NCBI GenBank assembly: GCA_964636675.1
Contig: CAZWUO010000193.1
Coordinates: 1 to 7,219 of the forward strand
Source of the DNA: JALUUH01 sp964636675
GTDB lineage: Bacteria > Pseudomonadota > Gammaproteobacteria > S012-40
Length of the DNA: 7,219 bases
Reading direction: 5' to 3'
Shown: in pieces, positions 6,485-7,219 of the stretch
How the letters are laid out: the number at the start of each line of letters is the position of its first letter
How positions within the stretch are numbered: the stretch's first letter is position 1
The notes under the pieces: generated by a model
What the model saw: the letters and a program-made list of their open reading frames with translations, nothing else
What the model was told of the DNA's origin: nothing
Database searches by the model: none
Made by a program: the position numbers and the translations under genes

Positions 6485-6775
6485 ATGAGTACTGCAGAAA
6501 TTACCGAAATTACCCAATATCGGCAGCGTAAGCCCACAAAGCGAGCAACTACCCTTTACGAACTGGAAGAGATGATTCGTTCTGAGCTTAAAAATCGTGG
6601 GAAAATCAGCTTACGACAATTGGCCGCAGAAACTGGGATCAGTCATACATATATTATGAATGTTGAACATGGTAAGAGTGTATGCATTATAGTATTGAAC
6701 CGCTTGGCGAATTACTACGGTATCCAATATCAAATAGAGAATTTTGAGGAAAAAGATCGCGACTTTGTCGACTAA
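6485..6775 (+). CDS. Small XRE/Cro-type helix-turn-helix protein
   Basis: A 96-residue cytoplasmic DNA-binding protein. A charged N-terminal segment (about 1-24, rich in Lys/Arg after residue 12) precedes a helical stretch LYELEEMIRSELKNRG (24-39) and a Cro/C1-type helix-turn-helix: ISLRQLAAETGIS (41-53), then the recognition helix HTYIMNVEHGK (54-64) and VLNRLANYYGI (70-80). The C-terminus is short and acidic, with no ligand-binding or peptidase domain. ATG 6485 is chosen for the GGAGG site eight bases upstream. It follows the hydroxylase gene by 19 bases, so the two are probably expressed together; it may regulate its own operon or the promoter at 6929-6956. Similar small XRE proteins also occur as antitoxins, but no toxin-like partner is visible next to it on this strand. 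The DNA-binding call is secure, the target is not. Confidence 0.78.
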   Translation: MSTAEITEITQYRQRKPTKRATTLYELEEMIRSELKNRGKISLRQLAAETGISHTYIMNVEHGKSVCIIVLNRLANYYGIQYQIENFEEKDRDFVD

Positions 6776-6803
6776 GGAAATATTAAATTACATAAATATT
6801 TCC
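6776..6803. repeat. 9-bp inverted repeat directly after the XRE stop
   Basis: GGAAATATT (6776-6784) and AATATTTCC (6795-6803) are exact reverse complements around a 10-base spacer. The first arm begins on the base after the stop codon. The stem is AT-rich and no T-tract follows, so a terminator is doubtful. An operator for the neighbouring XRE protein is possible. Confidence 0.55.
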
Positions 6804-6815
6804 AAGCTAGTGATA

Positions 6816-6845
6816 CAGGACAAGGGCGTTCTCCTGAAGTTTTTG
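6816..6845 (+). terminator. Possible weak Rho-independent terminator
   Basis: CAGGACAA (6816-6823) pairs with TTCTCCTG (6829-6836) with one C-C mismatch around a GGGCG loop, and TTTTT follows at 6840-6844 after AAG. It would end the hydroxylase-XRE transcript. The mismatch and short T-tract keep confidence modest. Confidence 0.35.
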
Positions 6846-6917
6846 AAAAAAAAAGTGTTTTTATCCAATCAAAAGTTTGTTTTTCTGTCTTCCTATCATT
6901 CCTGACAGTTTTTCTGT

Positions 6918-6977
6918 GTAAATAATAGTTGACAACAAGTGTCTCTTGGGTAGACTGATTTGTAAATTATTATTTAC
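6918..6977. promoter_or_regulatory. Inverted operator-like half-sites around a promoter
   Basis: GTAAATAATA (6918-6927) and its exact reverse complement TATTATTTAC (6968-6977) flank the -35/-10 pair at 6929-6956, with starts 50 bp apart. The right copy overlaps a tighter GTAAAT-N4-ATTTAC palindrome (6962-6977) at the expected transcript start. This suits repression by a dimeric regulator bound at both sites. Symmetry is observed; binding is inferred. Confidence 0.45.
6929..6956 (+). promoter_or_regulatory. Sigma-70 promoter for the last gene
   Basis: TTGACA (6929-6934) is a perfect -35 box. TAGACT (6951-6956) matches four of six -10 positions, and the spacer is 16 bases. Transcription would begin near 6963, about 60 bases before ATG 7023. 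The rest of 6776-7022 is AT-rich and non-coding, with a direct repeat GTTTTTCTGT at 6879-6888 and 6908-6917. Confidence 0.6.
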
Positions 6978-7022
6978 TGCTTGGCATAACAACAATACCA
7001 CTAAGGATGGGGGCAAGAGACG

Positions 7023-7219
7023 ATGAGTATGAGCCAATCTTATCGACGTTGTATCGCCGTACTCCATAAGTTTTCTAAACCTTTTCAATTTACCCGACAA
7101 ACCGCAAACGACATGACGACGACTAATGTTCAGCTACGCAATGTACTAGGTATACTCAATGCTCACATCACCTCCTTTAAGATCGCCAACCTGATCCGAG
7201 GTGGAAATTTCCCCCTTGC
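7023..7219 (+). CDS. Unrecognised gene, 5' part only
   Basis: An open frame begins at ATG 7023 (or ATG 7029), after an in-frame stop at 7002-7004, and runs off the window edge with 65 complete codons. A G-run (7009-7013) and AAGAGA (7015-7020) provide a modest ribosome binding site; AAGAGA is eight bases from the second ATG. A good promoter lies 66 bases upstream. The visible protein begins MSMSQSYRRC and continues with a basic, helical-looking region (FTRQTANDMTTTNVQLRNVL, about residues 23-42) whose spacing loosely recalls a winged helix-turn-helix. I do not recognise the family. There is no signal peptide or membrane segment in the visible part. Promoter, start and an uninterrupted frame support a real gene, but the short length leaves doubt. 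Confidence 0.45.
   Translation, partial: MSMSQSYRRCIAVLHKFSKPFQFTRQTANDMTTTNVQLRNVLGILNAHITSFKIANLIRGGNFPL

Noticed and set aside
6861..7100. 79-codon minus-strand open frame in the right intergenic region
   Set aside because: It runs antisense through the promoter and the start of the last gene, and its composition looks like translated AT-rich non-coding DNA.
6485..7219. Toxin-antitoxin pair made of the XRE gene and the last gene
   Set aside because: The two are separated by about 250 bases with a likely terminator and a separate promoter, and the last gene shows no toxin motif in its visible part.

Overview
The window reads as a chromosomal segment of a proteobacterium, most likely a gammaproteobacterium with moderate to low GC. 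The evidence is a RegB/RegA-type redox two-component pair, an RhlE-type DEAD-box helicase and a periplasmic TlpA-like thioredoxin. No species can be named from sequence alone. No tRNA, rRNA, CRISPR array or insertion sequence is visible.

Layout. Positions 1-232 are non-coding and carry degenerate direct repeats that lead into a perfect 32-bp palindrome (114-145). A same-strand run of five genes follows: a methionine-rich outer-membrane beta-barrel protein with a Cys-Cys-x-x-Cys motif at its mature N-terminus (233-1408), a small mono-haem c-type cytochrome lipoprotein (1435-1716), a TlpA-like thiol-disulfide protein overlapping it by 11 bp (1706-2287), then after a 96-bp gap a RegB/PrrB-type sensor kinase (2384-3646) and its RegA/PrrA-type regulator (3650-4183). 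A convergent rhlE-type helicase lies on the minus strand (4286-5527). After a 212-bp divergent intergenic region come a membrane fatty-acid-hydroxylase/sterol-desaturase-family protein (5740-6465) and a tightly linked small XRE-type DNA-binding protein (6485-6775). The last 444 bp hold a regulatory-looking AT-rich region with a good sigma-70 promoter inside a 10-bp inverted repeat, and the 5' part of an unrecognised gene cut by the window edge (7023 onward).

How the genes may work together. The first five genes suggest an envelope redox or metal module. The outer-membrane protein has about 8% Met in its mature part, next to a haem lipoprotein and a thioredoxin-fold protein. RegB/RegA systems sense quinone or thiol redox state, and in other proteobacteria they are often linked to a different thioredoxin-fold protein (SenC/PrrC, the Sco family). 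The TlpA protein here occupies a comparable position. A role in copper or respiratory redox balance is inference. The hydroxylase plus XRE pair looks like a second, independent operon for lipid modification with its own small regulator, possibly acting on the inverted-repeat promoter just downstream. No wholly new system can be demonstrated. The strongest leads are the linkage of the metal/redox module to RegBA, the XRE gene with its nearby operator-like repeats, and the palindrome at the left edge.
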